DNA from: Tritrichomonas foetus
Lineage: Eukaryota > Parabasalia > Tritrichomonadida > Tritrichomonadidae
Direction: 5' to 3'
Length of the DNA: 64,000 nt
Assembly: GCA_001839685.1 (NCBI GenBank)
Contig: MLAK01001071.1
Location: 78,080-142,079 of the forward strand
Notes under the pieces: model-generated
What the model was told of the DNA's origin: nothing
What the model saw: only the letters and a program-made list of their open reading frames with translations
Databases searched by the model: none
Shown: one piece after another, positions 31,901 to 39,309 of the stretch
How the letters are laid out: every line of letters starts with the position of its first letter
Position numbering within the stretch: position 1 is the first letter of the stretch
Made by a program: the position numbers and the translations under genes

Positions 31901-32968
31901 TCAAAACAACAGCCAAAAGATGTTATTTGCAAAGGTGAAGATGGAAACTTTTATAGATATTTATTAAAAGGTCATGAAGATTTGCGTCTTGATGAAAGAA
32001 TAATGCAATTTTTCCGATTAATTAATTCTTTTATAATTAAATCTTCTGCATTTCAGCAAAACCAAATAAAAACAATGTCTGTTATTCCTTTATCCCTTCA
32101 GCATGGTCTTGTTCAATGGGTGCCTGGTACAGAAACTTTACGTGTAATCGTTGAACAACAAAGAAAGTTACATAATCGAGATCCAATGGAAGAATACAAC
32201 TTAACTGAATTTTACACAGAATCTTCATATGATTATCTTTTGCCAGTACAAAAATTACATGTGATTAAAAGAATATTTAATGAAGTTCCTGATACTGATA
32301 TTTCTGATTTCTTTTGGCTTAAAGCTTCAAATGCAGAAATGTGGTTGAAACAAACAAATAACTTTGCAATTTCAACTGGAATGACTTCTATTGTTGGCTA
32401 CATTATTGGGCTTGGCGATCGTCACCCTTCTAATTTATTAATTGATAGATTTACTGGAAACGTTATTCATATTGACTTTGGGGATTGTTTTGAACGTGCT
32501 GCAAAACGAAGTTTATTACCTGAAGTTGTTCCTTTTCGACTTACTCGAATGATGGTTCGAGCAATGGGTCCAGCTGCAACTGAAGGAAGCTTTAGAGTGA
32601 GTTTTAAAAATATGTCGCAACTTCTTCGAGATAATAAACGAGTTTTGGTTATGGTTTTATCAACTTTTGTTCATGAACCTTTAGTTGATCCTGACATTTC
32701 AGCTGATGAACTTGCAATTTCATCTGGAACTACACCCAAGTTGACAATGTGCGATTTAGAAGCAGGAAAGTCTTTTCATCCTCTTGAAGAAGCTGGAATT
32801 CAGAGTTCTGTTGAAATGAGAAAAAGAGTCATTCAGAAATTAACTGGAAATGATTTTGATGAAGCTGAAAAGTTGAGTGTTGAAGACCAGGCAACCCTTT
32901 TGATTAAGACAGCAACTGATCCATATGTATTGTCTAAAATGTATAGCGGTTGGTGTCCATTTTGGTAA
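25997..32968 (+). CDS. TOR-type phosphatidylinositol 3-kinase-related protein kinase
   Basis: An intact 2323-residue PIKK. Seen: a long N-terminal HEAT-repeat array (about 1-1150), a FAT region (about 1180-1800), an FRB-like helical segment, then the kinase: LLKGHEDLRLDERIMQFF, the catalytic loop GLGDRHPSN (2138-2146, Asp2141), HIDFGDCFE (DFG Asp2160) and PFRLTRMMVRAMG. It ends with a FATC domain terminating GWCPFW, identical to the C-terminus of TOR in animals and yeast. TOR kinases are serine/threonine kinases that join nutrient status to growth and autophagy on lysosome-like membranes. GHEDLR and GWCPFW favour TOR over ATM, ATR, DNA-PK or SMG1. The FRB-like segment lacks several residues that contact FKBP-rapamycin (see findings). 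Length is near that of yeast and human TOR (about 2470-2550). Confidence 0.95.
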   Translation: MYATYNICENVTFPWLFENLQTYIMKLEELEIPRTCQEMQQTFETYYLTFYIQMIRMSNNNLNSYVQTFIDLLTEMARSRPTTPNVIRAAMGVVALHRFGYKNFYQLTIIFDRLLPQIDVEYVKFMSWCAGRLIHHPKIDQNRYVVHLFDRLVGWSRAKGRRARPLAATYLLTALATNAGSSVIGFLPTLKSVMWLLVSHQSTQVLRATADAISMFTRAIIRYRRSELNSYLHFFSQLCLKLLHFGAPIREYAALILYEQLIKSSPDYFLPKMMDLYYSIIDAIADEPMLVIGSSFCTLCALSLVDSKLFVDKIADDLFSQVEIVIFEFPKEVVDAISLLCKTIPDFIEDKIDILKSYVNELVSESDSAFSLLTALINQFGAKALPIEEKIINELLKTNINPPYYQFFVALANVQGFYENTPKLLCERIKTELHRPGSQIIDILELISQLPTNSLYDNKGLLDEVALLNRSESGLIRSAIPKAIFNLGIADPNISTMDTIMLLIQNAINEHSSYVRRSTLKVLHQNCCELLASPEILQHFQIFLNDDSVSVKKITFQIFASIAQLNPLPVSAYTRFAILDAFFIIRHTPSIREVARYVGTLPYLVKAATPTIKAYSGGFIDISLSMLTQPTPKFVNFMEEDAFNTILIGVIDSLALLAPIDSKQVAYYGDIIIPLICDILLVNENRLLSLSILNLIHVLLSAPSANKQYREKAPLIFSACSKFLAKTHSRKARIATLKSLGAIGVLEVHQKAPPTNCESPENIEDSLARQFFHPSRDAENSSLDESLLLKGDNSISQYYTLIVSSSLLEILKDDSMHEYYEDVVNALVQVLKMPRMFLLGYFDTFVSRLLELMENSDDEHIKIFMPYFSQLINTSSHNTSPFLKRSLSLIHKRFCPYLASQFLDVILAFLNSMRDGYSPYASDTICLLMSCLDDFKVNDETVSIQCLSALEILGIYAIELLYLIVPSVSHAILCEQTLIKVRITGLETLMSLSKNVDMYPYLGSIIRAVSFSIYHHDMKTRNVAYELLYTLIKAQGFNFIKCASPLLISLKEEKMETDYLISLIQKCKIESESMSVHKFKPIRTSEYKSQRRPSTVFLPLEQIHPFSEEAIIVRIRTPNVGRHTDQWMRSLVLAVISNSPSDPIRACSSLVSSYYPLALKLSNSAFLSCWTFISEQGKQTIIETFKQLLLAPENYEGVMRELYGLLVFMDKIERPFDKQILKPEEIVQACMRYGGAALALHTQQSIFYENPENINSIGHLIDIFVQTGDMQNALGVWRRCQLKNSTLNKIDVLTRLKMWDQVLPNFKEKFNRTRDFSSFYGMSKAMASLAMWPQLLENYSTFQSLKSHQKRDVSIYFSEAALHSGRWDILEETLKHAPDDSTRVCAMKALNAVYKRDLEAVDENIFYGFSLLASRPITFWIENQKIHPKTIKIAQELIEIGEMKKWITGEADTEAIDMVWNNRLETAPRDFNIWFHLIVNRERIIKNIREDILIKFFLLKSSSIGSKIHINAFDLLFPDFNYQTAPEHQKICYVIAHWNAGERQRAINEMEALTNEVSGELKRKCHFLYASWLLEGDDDLQTLQKAYQQLSFVTIDNNYSNINFANNHSAFISNSEKNQTRFQKLTVDLKSPSVLEKIQRAKENNGNLIFPSQVITEFSTDQSNIELLRMWSDVNYSLISLDQQNDKEYINNALNALIKSSNISPSFPDVVQLLNIFFDHANDENIFNDTAPFIRQLPPKLLIQASPQILIQLSHSTDNVAFFVHEIVLKLLEEHYHSLLFPVVVMKKSANRARSIAAKKILSAFEMKKPNVYQETQLIRKSLLMAAVTWNEKILQYINDAYEHFQSKHFDRVYANLVAIINISKKPKCEMHKYFLQQFGQNIKNLEQLLKIFDPKVKSTMTQILNWCQQMQQLIGEEVKRIRLIQLSSISQTLSEKTGFEIAVLGTYKPYQKINHIQYFVGQLSVYLSKQQPKDVICKGEDGNFYRYLLKGHEDLRLDERIMQFFRLINSFIIKSSAFQQNQIKTMSVIPLSLQHGLVQWVPGTETLRVIVEQQRKLHNRDPMEEYNLTEFYTESSYDYLLPVQKLHVIKRIFNEVPDTDISDFFWLKASNAEMWLKQTNNFAISTGMTSIVGYIIGLGDRHPSNLLIDRFTGNVIHIDFGDCFERAAKRSLLPEVVPFRLTRMMVRAMGPAATEGSFRVSFKNMSQLLRDNKRVLVMVLSTFVHEPLVDPDISADELAISSGTTPKLTMCDLEAGKSFHPLEEAGIQSSVEMRKRVIQKLTGNDFDEAEKLSVEDQATLLIKTATDPYVLSKMYSGWCPFW

Positions 32969-33489
32969 TTTCCATAGTAGTTATTGATTTAATATCTAAT
33001 ATTTTGTTTTTAATAAAATTTATCTTTCCTTTATCATTTTACTTTTCTTTTATAGTCTCTGGAAATAAAAAATAAAAGAAGAAAGAATTAAAGGCAGATA
33101 TTTCGTCAGCATTACAATATGTTTTTGCGTAAAATAAATCAGACTTATTTAAAAAGACAATCCTATAGTTTACCAATTAATTATTGATCAAGTAAATTCA
33201 ACAAATTTTTGGAAGAGTTTTGAAAATAAAAGTTGATCATTCGGACTAGACTATATTATTTACACATTGTGAAATAATTTCACAATAGAAGTCATCAATA
33301 TATGAAGAAATTGGTATTTTATCGCCTGATGAAAGTATGATTAGTGAGATTTACGGAAGTGAACCTTGAATGATGATTAAATAAATGAGAATTTCAAATA
33401 AATATCAATTTTATTTGTATAATGATTATCATTTTGAATTTCTGTGACATGTATGCAAAAGTACTAACATCTTTATTATGAGCAATATT
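32969..33489. other. Intergenic AT-rich DNA
   Basis: About 520 nt between the TOR-type stop and the RCC1-like relic. No frame of coding character is seen. Confidence 0.45.
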
Positions 33490-34066
33490 CTATTTTCTTA
33501 TAACATGAAGAAGATCAATTAAAGAAAAATGATTAGCTTCTATTGCATTTTTAACAACCTTCTGTGACTTGAGACCATCAATTTTACCTATTATTGTCAT
33601 GCCATCATCTTCTATTTCTAATCCCAACACACGCCCAATGGTATCAACAAATAAACAGTTCCACTATCTCAACAATCATGAAACCCAAAACGTAACTTTG
33701 CTCACCAATATTTATTTCTTCAAAAAGATTGTTTTTGTTTTCTTTTGATGAAAAGAAGACCTTCTTTTCGTGAATGAGGAAAAGAGTGAAATAAATGTCA
33801 CATTTCCCTTCAATGATTTTTGGGAGAACAGTTGATTCTTCTTGGTGCTTCAATTTTCGTCGTTGTTTTGGGAAAACCAAGAATACCTCCATCATTAGAT
33901 CCCCAAATAAAGACTGAACAATCTTTACAAAGAGAAACACAATGTGAATATCCAGCTGAAACAAAAACCAATTGATCTATTCTTTGTTTGTGAAGTGTGA
34001 TAATTCTGATTCATTGGTTGAAATCTCAAGAATCAATCGAGTATCTTAATACTTGAATGTGATCGA
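33490..34066 (-). pseudogene. RCC1-like repeat protein, degenerate
   Basis: On the minus strand from about 34066 downward one frame reads ITLHKQRIDQLVFVSAGYSH, then CVSLCKDCSVFIWGSNDGG, a clear RCC1-type blade (SAGxxH...L...G.V..WG). It is interrupted by stops near its start, and the signal then moves to another frame (CDIYFTLFLIHEKKVFFSSK) and a third (VDTIGRVLGLEIEDDGM, to TAG at 33490-33492). At least two frameshifts plus in-frame stops show decay. RCC1 repeats form a beta-propeller, classically the Ran GEF; trichomonads have many RCC1-like proteins, often with other roles. Only one or two blades remain. Confidence 0.65.
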
Positions 34067-34286
34067 TTAAAAGACACATGTCTTGAAGTGGCGAAATTAT
34101 TCCTATAATGTTTTTTTCACCTTATCTATCTCTTTATCAGATCTTTTTTATAAATGATTCCAAGATAATATTTTCTTGTTTCTATGATTCAAATTACTCT
34201 GGTTGAAATTATGTAATCTTATGTAGGAAATTAAAATTAAAATTAAAATAATAAAAATAAAAAATGGTTAAAACAAATATATTAAT

Positions 34287-36041
34287 TTAAAGATCATCAA
34301 ATTCAAAAGAAGAAAGTCTTAGCTTTCGTGGGACGCCTTCTTTTTCTTCTTTCTCTTCAATTACTTTTTCAAGGAATCGATTATTTGGTTTTGTGTAAAC
34401 AGGGAGAGTAACTTTCATTCCATCTTCCTTGAATCTTGTTCGTCTTTCTTGGGCTTGATTTGGATAGTGATGATGTCTTTTTTGTTCATTTCCAGAACTT
34501 GTTTCTCTTATTCTTCGATTGTAGCATTCTTGACAATGCGGTCTTGAATGGAATAATTTTGCGTTTGTTTGTTTCAATTCAACTCCACACACGCGACAAA
34601 TGAAACAAACAGTATGATAAGTTTTACCAGAAAATCGAATTCGTTCTTCATTTGTTGAAAACAAAGAACCTTTACAGAATGCACAGTGACTTGTATAAAA
34701 TTGACCATGAGTTGGACAAAACAACTTATTATGATGAATCACATAATTATTTCCTTTTAAAATTTCTTCACAAACACTACATTTGAAATGTTCGCGATGA
34801 TAAAACTTTTTGTGGCATTTTACAAAATCACCAATTGTTGGTTCTTTGCAAATATCACAGATTCTTTCACGAACAACTGCATAACATCTTCTACAGAAGA
34901 TTTTATTATTCATTTTTTTTTGTTGTCCTTTCATTATTATTTTTGAGCATTCATAACAAGATAAGCAATTAGAATGAACATATAATTCATCATTAATTGT
35001 GTCAAAGCTTTTTGTACCATCTAAAATTTCATCACAAACCATACATTTCTTAAATCCATTGAAAGAATCTTGAGATGATGAACGACCTTGTGATTTTCGT
35101 AAAACATTAGTATTATAATTATTCTTAGAAACGCAATTCAAACAACATAAATTATCTTTAAGGTATGCGCATTTCGGTTCTTCAACTTGACATCGACAAA
35201 TTGAGCACTTTGCACACGATTTATGATAATAAATTCCATTTGCGAAAAGCCCATCATATTCGATTGGCTGACGACAAATTTCACACGTATTAACCGGAAT
35301 TCCTTCTGCATCAATCGGAAAGCTAGATGGAACAATAATCTCTGGCAAGTTACCGCTCGATGCGCGCCCTTCAAGTGATGGAATGGAGTCCAGGCTTGGC
35401 TGGACAGGAAGCTGAGGCAAGTTATCGTTCACGCTGTCCATCACACTTTCCATTTCTAGTGTCATGAAGGAGTCGAAGTTGCTCGGGTTGTACTTTATGT
35501 TCCCTTTTTGGTGGATTGGGCCCCCAGTGTTGAGCACAGATGGCAAAACAGATGGATTGTAGTCAATATCAGGTATGCTGATGTTATTCAGGTTATCTGA
35601 GTTCATGTTGAATGTCGGCAGTTCACTGACAGAACTATTGGCATACAAACCGGATGCGAGTGGTGCATCAAAATCTGTTGATGTGTTGAAGTTTGTGTTT
35701 GATTCTGAATTCAAATCATAGTTCGATTCATTCATATTGGATTTCACATTTCTGTCGTGAAAACCGCCGTCGATTGAATCTTCGGGAGGAAAGTCATGAC
35801 GTTGCTTTTTAGATTTCTTTGAACTTTTTTGACTTTTTTTGGAATATTTATTTTGATTCTTATATTCGCCTGGCTGAGTGGCTTTTGGTGGAACACTAAG
35901 CGCACTGGGACGTGAAATGAGGCTTTCTTTGAGTTCTTCCATGTCTTCTTCTTCAGAATGATTTTTTGGATTTTCCATAAAATGAGATTTTCTGTGTATC
36001 GTCGACCAGAAAGAGATTGAAAAAGTATGTTTACTGGTCAT
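34287..36041 (-). CDS. Protein with four LIM zinc-binding domains
   Basis: A 584-residue protein from ATG 36039-36041. Residue 22 is another Met (ATG 35976-35978), and TCATTTT lies immediately before it, so the true start may be there (563 aa). Seen: a disordered, Asn/Ser-rich N-terminus with a Lys/Ser basic patch; then four LIM domains between residues 253 and about 506, each with the CxxC...HxxC, CxxC...CxxC/H spacing: CEICRQPI, CMVCDEIL, CDICKEPT and CAFCKGSL mark their starts; then a charged tail. LIM domains bind two zinc ions and mediate protein contacts, often with the actin cytoskeleton (paxillin or FHL type). No kinase or homeobox is present. It is probably a cytoskeletal adaptor. 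Confidence 0.92.
   Translation of the reverse strand: MTSKHTFSISFWSTIHRKSHFMENPKNHSEEEDMEELKESLISRPSALSVPPKATQPGEYKNQNKYSKKSQKSSKKSKKQRHDFPPEDSIDGGFHDRNVKSNMNESNYDLNSESNTNFNTSTDFDAPLASGLYANSSVSELPTFNMNSDNLNNISIPDIDYNPSVLPSVLNTGGPIHQKGNIKYNPSNFDSFMTLEMESVMDSVNDNLPQLPVQPSLDSIPSLEGRASSGNLPEIIVPSSFPIDAEGIPVNTCEICRQPIEYDGLFANGIYYHKSCAKCSICRCQVEEPKCAYLKDNLCCLNCVSKNNYNTNVLRKSQGRSSSQDSFNGFKKCMVCDEILDGTKSFDTINDELYVHSNCLSCYECSKIIMKGQQKKMNNKIFCRRCYAVVRERICDICKEPTIGDFVKCHKKFYHREHFKCSVCEEILKGNNYVIHHNKLFCPTHGQFYTSHCAFCKGSLFSTNEERIRFSGKTYHTVCFICRVCGVELKQTNAKLFHSRPHCQECYNRRIRETSSGNEQKRHHHYPNQAQERRTRFKEDGMKVTLPVYTKPNNRFLEKVIEEKEEKEGVPRKLRLSSFEFDDL
35979..35985 (-). promoter_or_regulatory. Initiator-like TCATTTT box
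   Basis: On the minus strand TCATTTT directly abuts the ATG at 35978, the second in-frame Met of the LIM protein. If this is the transcription initiator, the upstream ATG at 36041 would not be in the mRNA. Confidence 0.35.
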
Positions 36042-36627
36042 TTTTGTCTACACTTGAAAGATATCTACAGAAAAAGTGAAAATAATTAATTGAAATATGA
36101 AATGGTCATTGTTTTTATTCAACATTGACATAACTATAAAATACAATAGTAAATTTTTTCATGGAGGAAGTAATACCTGGCTATTTCATACCATTATATC
36201 GCACTAATACCCATAAATTTCTTTGGAATTTTTGAAATAAAAATGTAATGATAAAAGTTGACATATAAACTTTTTGAATATATTCGATATGATATTTTGA
36301 GAAGGATTATTGAAATTCAATTATAACGAATTGATTATGAATGATCTGCAGCTTGGAATTGTGAAATGGACAAACGCAAAATGAGCTTTCTGTTTCAATA
36401 AATCTTATGGCTTCTTCTCCTTGGAGTAAATGATATACACATGCTCAAATATTCGACATCGAACCGAATATTTCATTTTCAAATATGGTTTTTGAATGAG
36501 ACTAACATCATTTCTTTGAATTTTCTGAGAGATATTTTTCCAGAGAAAGTTTTTGACCATGAACATAATATTTTGACCATTCCATTATTATTCTTAAACG
36601 TCTGTAAACGTATAGATATAAAAATAA
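36042..36627. other. Divergent promoter region
   Basis: About 590 nt between the minus-strand LIM gene and the plus-strand 289-aa gene. The 78-codon frame at 36441-36677 overlaps the next gene out of frame and looks random. No repeat is seen. Confidence 0.45.
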
Positions 36628-37497
36628 ATGAGCTACAACGAAAACTGCGCTGTTCAAAGCAACCAATGTCCATCTGACTCCATGTCAAAAGATAGTAATG
36701 TCACAATCATGTGTGATGAGTCATCAACACAAAGGGCACACATGATTACAGATTTTATTGCTCGTCAATTCGAAGCGAATGAAAAAATGCAACGAATCAG
36801 GGAGGAAGCCGAGAAATCAGTCAACAGAGAACATCGTGTTATTAATGATACTGATAACGCCCGAGTCCAAGAATTGTATGAAATGTCACTCAAGCAACCA
36901 GAAAAAGAAGAGGTCCAAGAAGCACCAGTCGTTAAGTCAAAGATCAGTGAAAAATCGATTATGCTCGCTAACGCCAAAAACGAAAGACAGCTCAACGTTA
37001 TTTTCATGGGCTATGGAAAAATGAGCCAACAGCAATTCGCTGCTTTAATGAGACGCTTTTCAATCAAATCGCCAGAACTTATCGAAAGTTTGAAAGAATA
37101 TTCAAGAATTGATGATGAAACATATAGTGGAAGCAAACTCAAGAACTTGATGATTTCTTCAGCTAATAAAGAGTTTGAAAATAGGCTTGCTAAGAAGATT
37201 CAACCATACGTTACAGCTTTACTTGCAAATTCCGTTAATGCATTAACGCCGAAATTAAAGACGGGTTCCATTTCTTCACTCAAAACTAATCAAATTCCGA
37301 AAACCAATGCACAAAAGCCAATGCAAAAGAAAGAACTAGCCCAGAAACCAAAGACATCCCGTCCAAAAACTGCTGCAAAAAGCGGAAATAAATATTTGCC
37401 AGATTTTTATGAACATCTTGAATTATATGACGAACAAACTCCACGTTATCGTAGTCGCCATAACTATTTGGCCGAGAAGCCAAAAGTATGGAAGTGA
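36628..37497 (+). CDS. Unrecognised 289-aa charged helical protein
   Basis: Not recognised. ATG 36628 follows an A/T-rich leader. Seen: a Ser/Cys-rich N-terminus; a charged helical segment about residues 35-120 (FIARQFEANEKMQRIREEAE); a short globular region about 115-195 (LNVIFMGYGKMSQQQFAALM) that looks like a single EF-hand-like or death-fold-like helical unit but lacks calcium ligands; a Lys/Pro/Gln-rich linker; and a C-terminal aromatic motif DEQTPRYRSRHNYLAEKPKV. Codon usage is less AT-biased than in neighbours, suggesting a highly expressed structural protein. A cytoskeletal or axonemal role is possible but only inferred. Confidence 0.75.
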   Translation: MSYNENCAVQSNQCPSDSMSKDSNVTIMCDESSTQRAHMITDFIARQFEANEKMQRIREEAEKSVNREHRVINDTDNARVQELYEMSLKQPEKEEVQEAPVVKSKISEKSIMLANAKNERQLNVIFMGYGKMSQQQFAALMRRFSIKSPELIESLKEYSRIDDETYSGSKLKNLMISSANKEFENRLAKKIQPYVTALLANSVNALTPKLKTGSISSLKTNQIPKTNAQKPMQKKELAQKPKTSRPKTAAKSGNKYLPDFYEHLELYDEQTPRYRSRHNYLAEKPKVWK

Positions 37498-38098
37498 AAA
37501 TATATTCTTTATGATATTTATTAATAAAAATTAAAGCATTAAGTTTCTATTAAAATCCTCTTTAGTATTGTCATTTATAAATTGGATGAAAATCCAGAAA
37601 AACAGGATTCATCAAGAATGATTATTATGTCGATAAAATTTTTCTTGGACAACGATCGTTTTAGATTGAAAAATTGAAAGCATTCAGAAAAAATCAAAGG
37701 TATATCACAAAAAAAAGCAAAAAAAAAAAATGTTTTCGTGAGACCACTTTTTGTTGGTTGGTATCCTTTTCTTTTTCATGTTTTCTGATGGATATCTCTG
37801 ACCAATATGATATTCCAAGAATCTATTGATGAGGTGATCGAAAACGACGAGATTTTCGTTTTCAATTAGAATTGGATTTTCAATAAAATACAAATTTAGT
37901 TGTATTGAAACATTTGAATGCTTTAATAGTTTGTACACTCACAATATTCAATATATTTTCAAAAAAGGTTTATCAAAAAGACAAAAACGATGATGTGAAT
38001 AATGAAATACATTCTCAATATTAAATGCTTTCAAATTGAATATGAATAAATCAAATCCATAAATTTTTCAGAACATCGAATTCAGAAAAATTGAAGAA
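37498..38098. other. Intergenic AT-rich DNA
   Basis: About 600 nt with no coding frame that I trust. It contains A-runs near 37719-37730. It should include the promoter of the PQ-loop gene. Confidence 0.45.
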
Positions 38099-38106
38099 TC
38101 AATTTT
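38099..38106 (+). promoter_or_regulatory. Initiator-like TCAATTTT box
   Basis: TCAATTTT ends 5 nt before the ATG at 38112. It matches the box ahead of the gene at 24228 and supports the ATG over the upstream in-frame TTG. Confidence 0.4.
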
Positions 38107-38111
38107 ATCGA

Positions 38112-39002
38112 ATGTGTGAGCCAGGTGCTATTGCATGGATTAAAACCGCTTTTGGAGATTGCGTATATGATGCTAAAGATAAATGGAGCTTTGCAATTGG
38201 TATGCTCTCAAATCTCATGTGGGTGGTTAGTTCTGCTCCTCAAATATATCAAAATTGCGTCACAAAAAAAGTTGAAGGGCAAAGTCCCTTTTTATTCTCA
38301 TTATTAGAAACCGGAAATATTCTCAGTTTAATCGGTGTCATTATTACCAAAGGATTAGTCACACAAATTATTACATCTGCACTTTATGCTTTCCTTGATG
38401 GAATCATGTTCACACAATATCTGTATTATAGATATTGCAAAAAGACAATGAATAGCGAAGGAGAAAGCGAAAGTGCAGCAAAAAATTCTGACAGCAAAGA
38501 TGAAGAAGAGGAAGGATATGACATTGACGATAAAGAACAGAAAAGTGAAATTGTAACAGAAGGAATTCAAGTTGCCGGACTTGCTACCGGCGTTTTGATG
38601 GCTACTGCAGAAGCTGCATCAACAAATTGGAAAGCTCCTTATTCGGGCAATCAACTCATTGGAACTTTATTTGGTTGGATTGGTGGAACAGTCTATATTG
38701 GATCTAGAATTCCACAAGTGATTAAAAATTTCCAGAATCGAAAAGTGATCGATCTTTCGCCGATTTATGTTTGCTTTACTATTTTAGGTAATGCAACATA
38801 TTGCATTTCAGTTTTCCTTCGATCACTTGAAAACGACTACTTATGGAGACAAACACCATTTTTATATGGTGCAATTGGACCATTAACATGTGATGTTCTA
38901 TTTTTGGTACAGATGTGTGTTTATGGTATTGAAAATGGAACACAAAGAAAAGAGTCTGATTTATCAGACAATTCTGAAGATCGAAAATTGGAGGAAATCT
39001 AA
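38112..39002 (+). CDS. PQ-loop transporter, SLC66A1/Ypq-like cationic amino acid exporter
   Basis: A 296-residue protein from ATG 38112. Seen: seven likely membrane helices in two PQ-loop repeats. The first has MWVVSSAPQIYQNCVTKKVEG with the PQ dipeptide; the second has YIGSRIPQVIKNFQNRKVIDL, also with PQ, followed by LSPIYVCFTILGNATY. A long acidic cytosolic loop (SKDEEEEGYDIDDKEQ) separates the repeats. SLC66A1 (PQLC2) and yeast Ypq1-3 export cationic amino acids from lysosomes or vacuoles, and the architecture and second-repeat sequence fit that subfamily better than SWEET, cystinosin or MPDU1. The C-terminus is charged with no clear dileucine. Lysosomal location is inferred. The stop overlaps TAAA, a form of the trichomonad polyadenylation signal. 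Confidence 0.88.
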   Translation: MCEPGAIAWIKTAFGDCVYDAKDKWSFAIGMLSNLMWVVSSAPQIYQNCVTKKVEGQSPFLFSLLETGNILSLIGVIITKGLVTQIITSALYAFLDGIMFTQYLYYRYCKKTMNSEGESESAAKNSDSKDEEEEGYDIDDKEQKSEIVTEGIQVAGLATGVLMATAEAASTNWKAPYSGNQLIGTLFGWIGGTVYIGSRIPQVIKNFQNRKVIDLSPIYVCFTILGNATYCISVFLRSLENDYLWRQTPFLYGAIGPLTCDVLFLVQMCVYGIENGTQRKESDLSDNSEDRKLEEI

Positions 39003-39309
39003 ATTGTTTATATAACTATCATATAAATTATCTGTAAAGTAAACAATAAAATATAATATCATTTTAACTTTTTGTTTAAAGTTTTTACTGACATTTTTCC
39101 ATTATAGTGAACTCCTGAACGAATAACTAATATGCATGCTTTTCGTGTGAACATTTAAGGTCAAATGAAAAGTCAAATAAACAAAAAGTGTTCACTATCA
39201 ATATAGTGTTCCACTTTCATAATGGTCAAATTTTCCCAGAATTGATTCACTTTTTCAAAAACCGAAGCAGCCAAATAAATATTGAAAAATTTCATAAAAT
39301 CAGATAAAT
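39003..39309. other. Intergenic region
   Basis: About 310 nt with no coding frame. Repeated short blocks (AGTGTTCACTATC / AGTGTTCCACTTTC near 39188-39220, and AGTGAACTCC near 39107) suggest possible regulatory repeats before the kelch gene. Confidence 0.35.
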
